Of a stretch of 64,000 nt of DNA, positions 1 to 7,791 are shown piece after piece. The notes beneath the pieces are model-generated. The model did not search any database and was not told the DNA's origin. It worked only from the letters and a program-made list of their open reading frames with translations. Each line of letters opens with the position of its first letter. The stretch's first letter is position 1. The stretch spans positions 1-64,000 of the forward strand of contig CACNDI010000010.1 of assembly GCA_902619165.1 (NCBI GenBank), read 5' to 3'. This DNA is from an uncultured Alphaproteobacteria bacterium. Lineage in GTDB: Bacteria; Pseudomonadota; Alphaproteobacteria; Rhodobacterales; Rhodobacteraceae. The position numbers and the translations under genes were made by a program.

Positions 1-829
1 ACATGACCATAATAAATAAGGGTGCAGTAGTTGAAACAACTGCTGCTACAGCAAACATTACATTTCCCTCAGTTTGTGTAGTTCCCATAAAACTAGCTAT
101 CTTGGGCACCATGGTTTGGTTGTTTTGTGATAAAAGCATAGATGTTATAGCAAAATCATTGTAAGCCAATAAAAAGCTAAACAGTCCTGTTGTAATAACA
201 CCAGGCCACATCACAGGTATAATAACGTGCCTAAAAGCCTGAAACTGTGTGCATCCGTCGACTTTTGCGCTTTCATCTAATTCTTTCGGAATTTTTTGAA
301 AAAAACTATGCAGCATCCACAATGTAAAAGGCTGATTGATGGCGACCAAGACTATAACAGTGGTTGCTAAATGTCCCCACAAATTCCACTCATAAAATGG
401 TAGCAAATAACCAGCTACTAACGTTATCGGAGGCATAGCTCTAAAAATAAGAGCAGTTATCAACAGCCAAAAGGTATACTTGTAAGATGATCTTGAAAGC
501 GCATACCCGCCCAGTGTCCCGATTGTTAAAGACGTCCCTACTACAAAGAAGCATACTAAAGTTGTATTGATGACCGCTTGCCAAAAGTTCTCTTGCACCC
601 AAGCTCCATAATAACCATCTCCCGTAAAGGCTCCACCTTTCTCAGCAATAGTACGTGGGGCAAACAGAGCGTTCATCCAATCTGCTTTTGAAAAGAAATC
701 GGCTTCTATCTTAAAAGATCCCCAAAGGGTCCAAATGAACGGAAAAGCTGCAATAATTAGCCAAAAAACAATAAATATCGATATGGAAACTTTGAGCGAG
801 ATAGGAAGTTTAAGAGAGTGATTTATCAT
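1..829 (-). CDS. Carbohydrate ABC transporter permease, MalG/UgpE type (3' end cut by window)
   Basis: Inner-membrane permease half of a sugar-type ABC importer. About 276 codons are open from ATG at 829 to the left edge, so only the last few residues are missing for a family of roughly 275-290. The first membrane segment follows the short N-terminus. The EAA loop that docks on the ATPase is visible as DESAKVDGCTQFQAF followed by a conserved proline. The start overlaps the stop of the upstream permease by ATGA (826-829), so the two are translationally coupled. It is the last visible gene of the ATPase, binding protein, MalF-like, MalG-like operon. The substrate cannot be read from the sequence; sugar, polyol or glycerophosphodiester are all possible. 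Confidence 0.93.
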   Translation of the reverse strand, partial: MINHSLKLPISLKVSISIFIVFWLIIAAFPFIWTLWGSFKIEADFFSKADWMNALFAPRTIAEKGGAFTGDGYYGAWVQENFWQAVINTTLVCFFVVGTSLTIGTLGGYALSRSSYKYTFWLLITALIFRAMPPITLVAGYLLPFYEWNLWGHLATTVIVLVAINQPFTLWMLHSFFQKIPKELDESAKVDGCTQFQAFRHVIIPVMWPGVITTGLFSFLLAYNDFAITSMLLSQNNQTMVPKIASFMGTTQTEGNVMFAVAAVVSTTAPLFIMVM

Positions 830-1857
830 TTTGCACTCTTTTCGTTGAAATCACGCCAAGTTCTAATCAAAACAGGAAATAATAGAATAGAGACACCTAT
901 TATTGTTAGAACTGAAGATGTTGCTGCAGACGAAAGTAATCTAGTTTCTCCTCCTAAGTCATTGAAAATAAACCATGAAAGAGATTGTGCATGTGCTTCA
1001 GCACTAAAGCCAACTATAGGTTCAAAGACTCTAAAATTATCCATTAATTGCATCAATGCTACAAAAGTAATAAGTGGCATTAGATGAGGTATCACTACAT
1101 ACCAAACTTGTTGTAACCTTGACGCACCATCGATTTTAGCGCTTTCTATAGTGTCCATCGGTAAGGTTTGTAATCCTGCATAGAAGACGACGAATGAAAA
1201 AGGAGCAGCATGCCAAACACCATAAACTATCAACATAACCCAAGTTAGACCAGTGGATGCCTTTAGAGATAGATCAGGGTCTTCGAATACATATTGCAGT
1301 GCTTCACCAATTATTCCTCTACTGTCTATCATCCAAAATAAGACAAGAGACCCTATCAAAGGAGAAACGATCATTGGAAGAAGAGAGAAAAAGATAGTTA
1401 ACCCTTTTAAGTTGTGATGAAGAGAATTCACAGCCAAAGCAATGATAAAACCAAAAACGAGCATTAACGGAGTTACCGTGAACGTGAATGTCAAAGTGAA
1501 AGCCATTGCCCTATAAAAAGGTAAGTTTCCGATATTTTTTTTAAATTCTGTGAAATTATTGGATTCTATCCATATTTCTTTTACTTCGTTTATTGCCAGA
1601 TGGCCTCTGTCCTTATAAATTTCTAAACCAACAAACTTTCCTAATGGTTCGGATTTCCTTAAATCTCTCGTTGCTTCTTGATCAATTGTTGTTTCTTGCT
1701 TGCAACCAAAAGGATCACAGTTCTCTGTAACGATAATTACAGCATCATGAGGGGTAAATAGTGACTGAATTACAATTGAAAAAATGGGCAAAGCAATAAA
1801 AAGCAGCATTGCAGATGCAGTAGGCAAAAAAAACCAAAAAAAAGTTTTATGTTTCAT
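826..1857 (-). CDS. Carbohydrate ABC transporter permease, MalF/UgpA type
   Basis: Second inner-membrane permease of the same importer, 343 residues. One transmembrane helix lies near residues 8-32. A periplasmic loop of roughly 80 residues follows, containing two cysteines (TENCDPFGC) that could form a disulphide. The remaining helices fill residues 110 onward. The EAA loop reads ESAKIDGASRLQQVW in the last third. The loop between helices 1 and 2 is longer than in minimal family members, as in some glycerol or sugar-alcohol importers. It lies 65 bases downstream of the binding-protein gene, across a strong terminator-like hairpin, and overlaps the MalG-like gene by four bases. Confidence 0.93.
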   Translation of the reverse strand: MKHKTFFWFFLPTASAMLLFIALPIFSIVIQSLFTPHDAVIIVTENCDPFGCKQETTIDQEATRDLRKSEPLGKFVGLEIYKDRGHLAINEVKEIWIESNNFTEFKKNIGNLPFYRAMAFTLTFTFTVTPLMLVFGFIIALAVNSLHHNLKGLTIFFSLLPMIVSPLIGSLVLFWMIDSRGIIGEALQYVFEDPDLSLKASTGLTWVMLIVYGVWHAAPFSFVVFYAGLQTLPMDTIESAKIDGASRLQQVWYVVIPHLMPLITFVALMQLMDNFRVFEPIVGFSAEAHAQSLSWFIFNDLGGETRLLSSAATSSVLTIIGVSILLFPVLIRTWRDFNEKSAK

Positions 1858-1875
1858 TAAATAAACTCTGGAACC

Positions 1876-1911
1876 AAAAAATTATCAGGGAAGCATTAAG
1901 CTTCCCTGATA
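1876..1911 (-). terminator. Intercistronic hairpin with U-tract (partial terminator/attenuator)
   Basis: A perfect 12-bp stem (TATCAGGGAAGC at 1883-1894 with its complement at 1900-1911) and a 5-nt loop. On the minus strand it is followed by six T residues (complement of A at 1876-1881). This is textbook intrinsic-terminator architecture. It sits inside the ABC operon, just after the binding-protein stop and before the MalF-like start. The likely role (inference) is to end most transcripts after the binding-protein gene, or protect its mRNA, so that binding protein is made in excess over permease. Confidence 0.85.
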
Positions 1912-1922
1912 CAAGATCACTT

Positions 1923-3164
1923 TTAGTTAAGGAAACCCTTCTCTTTTGCGGCTGCAGTATAAGCAGCTTCAACGTCTGCAAGAGCAGTGGCTGCATCTTC
2001 TTTACCTTGCATAAAATCTACAATTTCACTACCAAGAGCTGAGTGTAGAAGTCCTTGATAAGGTAGCATAGGATATGGAATTGCATTCATTCTTGCTGCA
2101 GCAGCAACGCCTACATTTGCTGGACCAGGCTTAAATCCTTCGATCAGCCAAACAGCTAATGGCATCATTTTATCGTCTAATCTTTTAGGATTAATACCAT
2201 TCATCATTGCTATAAACGTAGCTTCAGCTTCTGCATCTGAGATGTTTTTAGCAACAGTCCAACCGTCCCACCAAAGTGTTGTTGCAGGAGTTGATCCTCC
2301 TCCAACAGTCATAGGATCTCCTAGTGTAGTTGTTTTTACTACGGTTGGGGTTGACTGCTCAGGATCCATTAAAGGACCCATTCTTGATCCCCACATATTC
2401 ATCATAGCTACATTACCAGCTTTCCACTCTGCTGAGGTCGCGTTTGAGTCATGAGTCAAGAAATCTGGGTTCATATATGCGGAAAGAGCCTTTAACATTT
2501 CAAGAGTAGCTACTCCTTTTGCATTATTAATTGACACTTCAGCTGAACCAGACTTAAAAAACTCACCTCCATGACCGATATACATATTTGTGAATTCCTG
2601 AGCTAAATTCCAGCCAGCTTTATATGCACCTCCTAGAGGATAATCCATTAAACCTTTATCTTTTATGATTTTTGCTCCAGCGAGCATTTCTTCATAGGTT
2701 TTTGGAGCCGATATACCAGCTTTTTCTAAAATATCTGAACGATAAACTAAATGTTGTGCATTTGCCATGAAAGCAACGGCCATAACTTTACCATTAATTG
2801 TGATAAGCTGGTTTTTCTTTAGGCCTTTTCCATGTTTTGCAACAAGATCATCTAATGGTCTAATCACATCATTATTCATTAACGCAACTATTGATGAATT
2901 GGCTATAATGGCGGAAGTATACTCCGCTGGATTACCACTCATACCAGCAACATTTATTTTTTGGTGATCAGCTGTCAAGTTAGCTTTAACTTCTGATCCC
3001 TTACATACCTTTGCGCCATCTGCAACTGCGTGGATTGCTGGAAACTCGTTACCTACAATGCTTACCCTTGCCGATATTTTACATCCGTGACCATCAGCAA
3101 AAATAGGGGCAGCAAAAACGGCTATAGCACTTGCTACAACCAACCGCATAATATTTTTAATCAT
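1923..3164 (-). CDS. ABC transporter extracellular solute-binding protein (family 1, sugar type)
   Basis: Periplasmic ligand-binding protein, 413 residues, normal for the MalE-like class. It has a clear signal peptide: lysine at residue 3, a hydrophobic stretch to about residue 20, and a cut expected after AAPIFA. The mature part has typical family features, including a WWDGW patch and many aromatic residues that would suit a sugar or polyol pocket. Start ATG 3164 has GGAG upstream. It lies 80 bases after the ATPase gene, with two hairpins in the gap, and is followed by the 1876-1911 terminator-like hairpin. The ligand is not determinable here. Confidence 0.93.
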   Translation of the reverse strand: MIKNIMRLVVASAIAVFAAPIFADGHGCKISARVSIVGNEFPAIHAVADGAKVCKGSEVKANLTADHQKINVAGMSGNPAEYTSAIIANSSIVALMNNDVIRPLDDLVAKHGKGLKKNQLITINGKVMAVAFMANAQHLVYRSDILEKAGISAPKTYEEMLAGAKIIKDKGLMDYPLGGAYKAGWNLAQEFTNMYIGHGGEFFKSGSAEVSINNAKGVATLEMLKALSAYMNPDFLTHDSNATSAEWKAGNVAMMNMWGSRMGPLMDPEQSTPTVVKTTTLGDPMTVGGGSTPATTLWWDGWTVAKNISDAEAEATFIAMMNGINPKRLDDKMMPLAVWLIEGFKPGPANVGVAAAARMNAIPYPMLPYQGLLHSALGSEIVDFMQGKEDAATALADVEAAYTAAAKEKGFLN

Positions 3165-3186
3165 AATAAAACTCCATGATAGTTTT

Positions 3187-3230
3187 GTGCTTCATATTAA
3201 AAGCACTAGGTTTGTCTCGATTTCTCGAGA
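3187..3230 (-). promoter_or_regulatory. Two tandem RNA hairpins between ATPase and binding-protein genes
   Basis: In the 80-base gap there are two inverted repeats. One is GTGCTT/AAGCAC at 3187-3206 (6-bp stem, 8-nt loop). The other is TCTCGA/TCGAGA at 3215-3230 (6-bp stem, 4-nt loop), which reads GAAA in the loop on the minus-strand RNA, a GNRA tetraloop. Neither has a T-run after it on the minus strand. mRNA processing or 5'-end stabilisation of the binding-protein message is more likely than termination. This is inference from structure and position. Confidence 0.55.
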
Positions 3231-3244
3231 ATTTATGGGAAAAA

Positions 3245-4294
3245 TTATCTCCCAATTCGATCCCCCGTTTTATGATCAAACAGGTGACATTTCTTTGATG
3301 GAATATGAATTGAAACATAATCCTCAATATTCGCTCTGTAATCTTTTTCTGTTTTTATACTTACCAATGATTGTCCAATCTTAACGGTGACCATAGTTGC
3401 ATCACCTAAGATTTCTAACGTATAAATTGGAGCATTTATTTGTCCACCGCTTTTCACGACGCTAGCGTCTTCGGCTCTGAAGCCTAACGTGACTTTTGAG
3501 TTTTCTACATTTAATCCACTTACTGAGGTCAAATCAGCAGTGAATTTTTTATTTTTAACCTCTCCGCCAATCAAATTCATGGCAGGAGAGCCTATAAAGC
3601 CTGCTACAAAAGCATTGGCGGGGTTGTCATATATCTCTGTAGGACTACCTACCTGCTGAATAACACCCTCTCTCATAACGACAACTCTGTCGGCAAGTGT
3701 CATAGCCTCAACTTGGTCATGAGTAACATAGACAGTTGTGACGGCAAGTTCATGGCTCAGATTTTTTATTTGAGCGCGTGTAGATACTCGTAACTTGGCA
3801 TCAAGATTCGATAGAGGTTCATCCATTAAAAAAACGTTTGGCTCTCTTACGATAGCGCGCGCTAAAGCTACCCTCTGCCTCTGACCTCCCGATAATTCAG
3901 CAGGCTTACGATGAAGAAAATTTTCTAATTCCACCATTTTCACGGCACGCATTACTTTTTCATTATGCGTAGATTTATCTATTCCCCTCACCTTGAGAGG
4001 AAATCTAATGTTATCATACACATTCATGTTTGGGTAAAGTGCATAACTCTGAAATACCATCGCGACATCACGATCCTTCGGCTCAAGGTCATTTATTTTT
4101 TTGCCATCTACTAAAATTTCTCCGTCGGTTGCATCTTCTAAGCCAGCAATCATTCTCATTGTTGTTGTTTTTCCACAACCTGATGGCCCTAATAATACAA
4201 GAAATTCTTTATCAGCTATTGTTAAATTGAAATCATCTACTGCTGTAAAATTACCCCAACGTTTTGTAAGTTTTTTAAGTTGAATTTCAGCCAT
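3245..4294 (-). CDS. ABC transporter ATP-binding protein, UgpC/MalK/MsmK family
   Basis: Cytoplasmic ATPase that powers the adjacent sugar-type importer, 349 residues from ATG 4294. Walker A is GPSGCGKTTTMRM (about residues 36-48), the signature is LSGGQRQRVALARA and Walker B is VFLMDEPLSNLDAKL, followed by the switch histidine in TVYVTHDQ. The C-terminal third matches the TOBE-type regulatory domain of MalK-like proteins. An in-frame ATG at 4306 adds four residues, but GGAAAG sits five bases before 4294, so 4294 is preferred. It is first in the operon and directly downstream of the operator-like palindrome at 4317-4332. Confidence 0.94.
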   Translation of the reverse strand: MAEIQLKKLTKRWGNFTAVDDFNLTIADKEFLVLLGPSGCGKTTTMRMIAGLEDATDGEILVDGKKINDLEPKDRDVAMVFQSYALYPNMNVYDNIRFPLKVRGIDKSTHNEKVMRAVKMVELENFLHRKPAELSGGQRQRVALARAIVREPNVFLMDEPLSNLDAKLRVSTRAQIKNLSHELAVTTVYVTHDQVEAMTLADRVVVMREGVIQQVGSPTEIYDNPANAFVAGFIGSPAMNLIGGEVKNKKFTADLTSVSGLNVENSKVTLGFRAEDASVVKSGGQINAPIYTLEILGDATMVTVKIGQSLVSIKTEKDYRANIEDYVSIHIPSKKCHLFDHKTGDRIGR

Positions 4295-4316
4295 GTAACT
4301 TTCCAAAATAAACTTA

Positions 4317-4332
4317 TTGCATACGTTTGCAA
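4317..4332. promoter_or_regulatory. LacI/GalR-type operator-like palindrome
   Basis: TTGCATACGTTTGCAA is an imperfect palindrome centred on CG. Its half sites match at 7 of 8 positions, and only one base differs from the symmetric form TTGCAAACGTTTGCAA. LacI/GalR-family repressors commonly bind palindromes with this TTGC...CG...GCAA layout. It lies 22 bases before the start of the ABC ATPase gene, in the gap shared with the divergent gene at 4455, so one repressor could control both. No LacI-family gene is in the window. Confidence 0.6.
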
Positions 4333-4454
4333 GTAGATACTAAAATGTTAATATATTAAGTAAGATTCTAGCAAGCAATTTTGTAATTTGCTTCAATCTG
4401 ACACAACAAAAACGATAAGAAACCGTAACGATAATTAATTAAAAGAAGAATTAG

Positions 4455-5459
4455 GTGAGTTTTCTAGCTGAAAAAAACTTAGTGCGTGAATTTTACGAGG
4501 TACTAGAAACGTCCAATATTGAAGATACGAAAAAAGTTTTTTTGAAATATTGTTCAAAAGACATCATCTGGCGTGGTTTTCATCCTTTTAATGAAATAAA
4601 TGGGGGCAATTCTGTATGTGAGCTTTTCTGGAACCCTTTGAAATCCAGTTTGTCTAGCCTCACAAGAAGAATGGATATTTTTTTTGCGGGAAACAATACT
4701 ATTTCGGGTAACGAAGGTGTTTGGGTGGCGTCAATGGGCCACTTGATGGGTCTATTTGATAAACCATGGCTAAAAATATCGCCAAACAAAAAACTGACTT
4801 TTCTGCGATATGCAGAATTCAACAAAATAGTTTCAAATAAAATCGTCGAAACGGCAATGTTTTTTGATATTCCCCACTTTATGTCTCAAGCAGGGGTATA
4901 CCCTTTCCATTATCAAACAGGGGCTAATATTGTTCAACCCGGTCCGTCATCACATGATGGTTTATTATTTGACGATCAAGATGCGACGGAAACTATTAAA
5001 ACTAAAAAAGCTATTGAAGATATGATTGATGATCTAAAGGTTTGGAAATCAACTGATAGAGTTTCATTAATAAAGGAGCTTAAAAAAAGCTGGCACCAAG
5101 ATATGTTATGGTGGGGTCCATCAGGAATAGGAGCCACGTATACAATCGAAAGATATGCCGAACAACACTCCGGACCATTCAGAGAAAGTTTTAAAGAACG
5201 CCAGTTTAATGGGCATATTTGTAGGATAACAGAAGGATTTTTTGGAGGGTTTTTTGGTTGGCCAAATCTTTCGTTGGTCCATTCAGGAGGATTTATGGGG
5301 ATGCCATCCACAGGGAAAAGAGGTGATATGCGAGTAATTGATATTTACATGAGAGAGGGAAAGAAGCTTAAGGAAAACTGGATATTCATAGATCTTCTTC
5401 ATTTTTGGAAGATGCAGGATATCGACATATTGGACAGGACGATAAAAATATCACCTTGA
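4455..5459 (+). CDS. Tandem SnoaL/NTF2-like domain protein
   Basis: A 334-residue protein that appears to contain two alpha+beta-barrel NTF2/SnoaL-like modules. The first spans about residues 5-150, with WRGFHPFNEINGG. The second spans about 190-330, with WHQDMLWWGPSGIGATY. Both modules repeat the pattern of aspartate plus tryptophan/glycine-rich loop seen in polyketide-cyclase-like proteins. There is no signal peptide, so it is probably cytosolic. Start is GTG 4455; the ribosome site is weak (AGAAG). It diverges from the sugar-type ABC operon and is followed 31 bases later by an RraA-like gene, so a role in catabolism of the imported compound is plausible. The reaction is unknown. Confidence 0.75.
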   Translation: MSFLAEKNLVREFYEVLETSNIEDTKKVFLKYCSKDIIWRGFHPFNEINGGNSVCELFWNPLKSSLSSLTRRMDIFFAGNNTISGNEGVWVASMGHLMGLFDKPWLKISPNKKLTFLRYAEFNKIVSNKIVETAMFFDIPHFMSQAGVYPFHYQTGANIVQPGPSSHDGLLFDDQDATETIKTKKAIEDMIDDLKVWKSTDRVSLIKELKKSWHQDMLWWGPSGIGATYTIERYAEQHSGPFRESFKERQFNGHICRITEGFFGGFFGWPNLSLVHSGGFMGMPSTGKRGDMRVIDIYMREGKKLKENWIFIDLLHFWKMQDIDILDRTIKISP

Positions 5460-5490
5460 TGGCTTCATAAAATTGGGTAAAGAATAGATA

Positions 5491-6186
5491 ATGAATATTG
5501 ATCAACTTATTAAAACAACTTCTAAATACGATACGCCAACAATGTGTAATGCTATGGATGTTATATTAGGCACGAGATCCGCTATAGGGTTTACTAAAAG
5601 CTCGATGGTTACAGCGCAATATTCTACCCAGCCCATTGTTGGTTTTGCAAAAACGGCTAAAATACGTGCTTCTTCACCCCCACTAAAATCCCAAAAAGAA
5701 ATTAACAATATCCGTATGGAATATTACGAGTATATCGTTAAAAACGAAAAAAACCCTGTAGTCGTTATAGAAGACACGGACTTTCCTAACTGTATTGGAG
5801 CTTTTTGGGGTGAGCTTAATGTTGCTGTACATAAGGGATTGAAAATTAAAGGCACTGTTACTAATGGACTGCTAAGAGATTTAGGGATGCTGGATTCTGG
5901 GTATCAAGTTATTGCGGGAAGCGTAGGGCCTAGTCATGCCTTTGTACATATCACTGAGTTAGACACACCTGTAAATATATTAGGATTAGAAATAAAGCCT
6001 GGAGACTTTATTCATGCTGACCAGCATGGAGCTATGACGGTGCCAAAAAAGCATTTGGATGCATTGCCTCATGCGTTGGACCTTGTTGTAAAGAAAGAGA
6101 TTCCGATTTTGGAGGCGGCTAGACAAAAAGATTTTAATATTGAGAAATTAAAAAAAGCTTTCCAGTCATCATGGGATATCAAATGA
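5491..6186 (+). CDS. RraA-like / HMG-CHA aldolase family protein
   Basis: 231 residues, matching the RraA fold. In catabolic members this catalyses retro-aldol cleavage of 4-hydroxy-4-methyl-2-oxoglutarate or decarboxylation of oxaloacetate with a divalent metal. The family hallmark TNGLLRDLGML (about residues 125-135) holds the substrate-binding arginine and metal-binding aspartate. VVVIEDTDFPNCIGAFWGEL precedes it. E. coli RraA itself inhibits RNase E, but this longer form sits in a catabolic setting, between the NTF2-like and HAD-like genes, so an enzyme is more likely. Start ATG 5491. Confidence 0.85.
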   Translation: MNIDQLIKTTSKYDTPTMCNAMDVILGTRSAIGFTKSSMVTAQYSTQPIVGFAKTAKIRASSPPLKSQKEINNIRMEYYEYIVKNEKNPVVVIEDTDFPNCIGAFWGELNVAVHKGLKIKGTVTNGLLRDLGMLDSGYQVIAGSVGPSHAFVHITELDTPVNILGLEIKPGDFIHADQHGAMTVPKKHLDALPHALDLVVKKEIPILEAARQKDFNIEKLKKAFQSSWDIK

Positions 6187-6223
6187 AAATGTTAAGGGGT
6201 AAAAAATTAAGTGGAGGTATGGA

Positions 6224-6877
6224 GTGAATAAAAACTTAAAAGCAGTCTTATTTGGGTCTATCGGAACAATTGCTGAAACCTCTGAGATACAAAGACGGAG
6301 TTACAATTTAGCTTTTAAAAGATTAAATATTGACTGTTACTGGAACGTAGCAAACTATTGCGAAATGCTTAAAGTCCCCGGCGGCAAAGATAGAATAAGA
6401 AATTTCACAATACCAAACATAGCAGAAGACTTGGTTGATAAAATTCATAATCTAAAAGAAGAGATTTATGCAGAACTTATAGAGCAAGAAGATATATCAC
6501 GGATTGAGTTTGTTGAAGTATTTCACCATAGCAAAGCAAGTGATTTAAAAGTTGGTTTAATAACAACTACTTCAGAGACAAATATAAAGTCGTTATCTAA
6601 AGCACTTGAAGATAAAGTAAACTTTAATGACTTTGATATAATTACTACGTCTAAAGACTGCTTACATCCAAAACCAAATCCCGAAATTTATCAAAACGCG
6701 CTCAAAAAAATTGGGGTTAGTCCATGCGAGGCCATCGCGATAGAAGATACTCAAGTAAATCTCGGGGCATCAATAGCGGCAGACATTAACAGTATTCTAT
6801 ATCCTGGAGAATATTCAAACTACACGAAGGAAGTAAAGCCGAGCTTCAATCTAATGGAAGAAATATTTAAAATTTAG
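6224..6877 (+). CDS. HAD-superfamily CbbY-like protein lacking the catalytic aspartates
   Basis: 217 residues, resembling the CbbY/beta-phosphoglucomutase branch of HAD phosphatases. The cap-region pattern W..Y.EML..PGGKDRI is present, as are the later motifs KPNPEIY (lysine) and AIAIEDTQ (acidic metal ligands). The defining first motif DxDGT reads GSIGT at residues 11-15, so both the nucleophile and the acid/base aspartates are gone. Known HAD chemistry needs the first aspartate, so this is probably a pseudoenzyme or has another role. Start is GTG 6224, with GGAGG six bases before it. It lies 37 bases after the RraA-like gene in the same direction. Confidence 0.82.
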   Translation: MNKNLKAVLFGSIGTIAETSEIQRRSYNLAFKRLNIDCYWNVANYCEMLKVPGGKDRIRNFTIPNIAEDLVDKIHNLKEEIYAELIEQEDISRIEFVEVFHHSKASDLKVGLITTTSETNIKSLSKALEDKVNFNDFDIITTSKDCLHPKPNPEIYQNALKKIGVSPCEAIAIEDTQVNLGASIAADINSILYPGEYSNYTKEVKPSFNLMEEIFKI

Positions 6878-6880
6878 AAT

Positions 6881-7669
6881 TTATTTTTTCCAATTTGGAT
6901 CAAGCTTATCCAGCAATCTCCAATAAGCTGGCCACTCAGGATGCCTTACTTCGGCTCCACCTTGAGCAGCTCCACCTTCGAACTGTTTTCTAGTATGAAC
7001 CATAATTTTTTTTGGAATTTTTATAATCTTACCACCCGAACTCATTGCTCTTAGTTGTATCTCGGCATTCCTAATAAACACTTGGTGCCTAATAAACGCC
7101 CAAATAGCGCTTGGTCCAGCAGTAATTAAGCCATGATTTCTTAAAACTAATGTATGATTTGACTTACCAAGAGATTTAATAAGTCTTTTTTTCTCAGAGG
7201 CGTCCAGAACTATACCCTCAAAATCATGATAGCCTACCCTTTCATATAATTGGCAAGCCTCTTGAAACATAGGTATAACCTTTTCTTTTAGCGCTGCAAT
7301 TGTTTGACTCATTGGTTCATGGGTATGCATAACACAATGAAGGTCTTTATTTCTTGCTTTATGTATAGCAGAATGAATATTATACCCAGCCTGATTTATG
7401 GGCCAATCATTAGGGTCTAACTTATTCCCATCTAAATCAATCTTAATTAAATTCGATGCATTAATTTCGTCGTATCTAAGGCCAAAGGGGTTTATAAGAA
7501 AAGTATCAGTGTCTGGAATTCTTAAGGTTATATGGTTATACACAACGCTTGTCCAACCATAGTAGTCAGTCAATCTATAGATCGCAGCTAAGTCAACTCT
7601 AGCTTTCCACTCATTCACTGACATTCCCTTTGGACATTTCGGGTATGAATTTTTAAATGCAATTTTCAC
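6881..7669 (-). CDS. Class II aldolase/adducin family protein
   Basis: 262 residues of the fuculose-phosphate aldolase/adducin fold. Zinc ligands are visible in HCVMHTHEP and in LVLRNHGLI. Members cleave or epimerise sugar phosphates or act on related hydroxy-keto acids. The closest-looking subgroup is the stand-alone class II aldolase family of unknown substrate. Start is GTG 7669 with no clear ribosome site; ATG 7624 (MSVNEWKAR) is an alternative. It converges on the HAD gene with only three bases between the stops. Its placement beside the RraA-like and HAD genes suggests a shared sugar-acid pathway (inference). Confidence 0.85.
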   Translation of the reverse strand: MKIAFKNSYPKCPKGMSVNEWKARVDLAAIYRLTDYYGWTSVVYNHITLRIPDTDTFLINPFGLRYDEINASNLIKIDLDGNKLDPNDWPINQAGYNIHSAIHKARNKDLHCVMHTHEPMSQTIAALKEKVIPMFQEACQLYERVGYHDFEGIVLDASEKKRLIKSLGKSNHTLVLRNHGLITAGPSAIWAFIRHQVFIRNAEIQLRAMSSGGKIIKIPKKIMVHTRKQFEGGAAQGGAEVRHPEWPAYWRLLDKLDPNWKK

Positions 7670-7791
7670 TTTGTATTCAAGCCAAAAATTAGTTAATTAA
7701 GGGTAACCTTCTTGCGAGTATATATTTACAGTATCATTAAAACAATTGTAACACATTTTGCTTTTATTTGTATGACGTTAAGGAAATTAGA

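Noticed and set aside
4373-4393. Second inverted repeat AAGCAA/TTGCTT in the 4295-4454 gap
   Set aside because: Lacks the central CG of LacI-type operators and has only 6-bp arms around 9 bases; not enough to call an operator.
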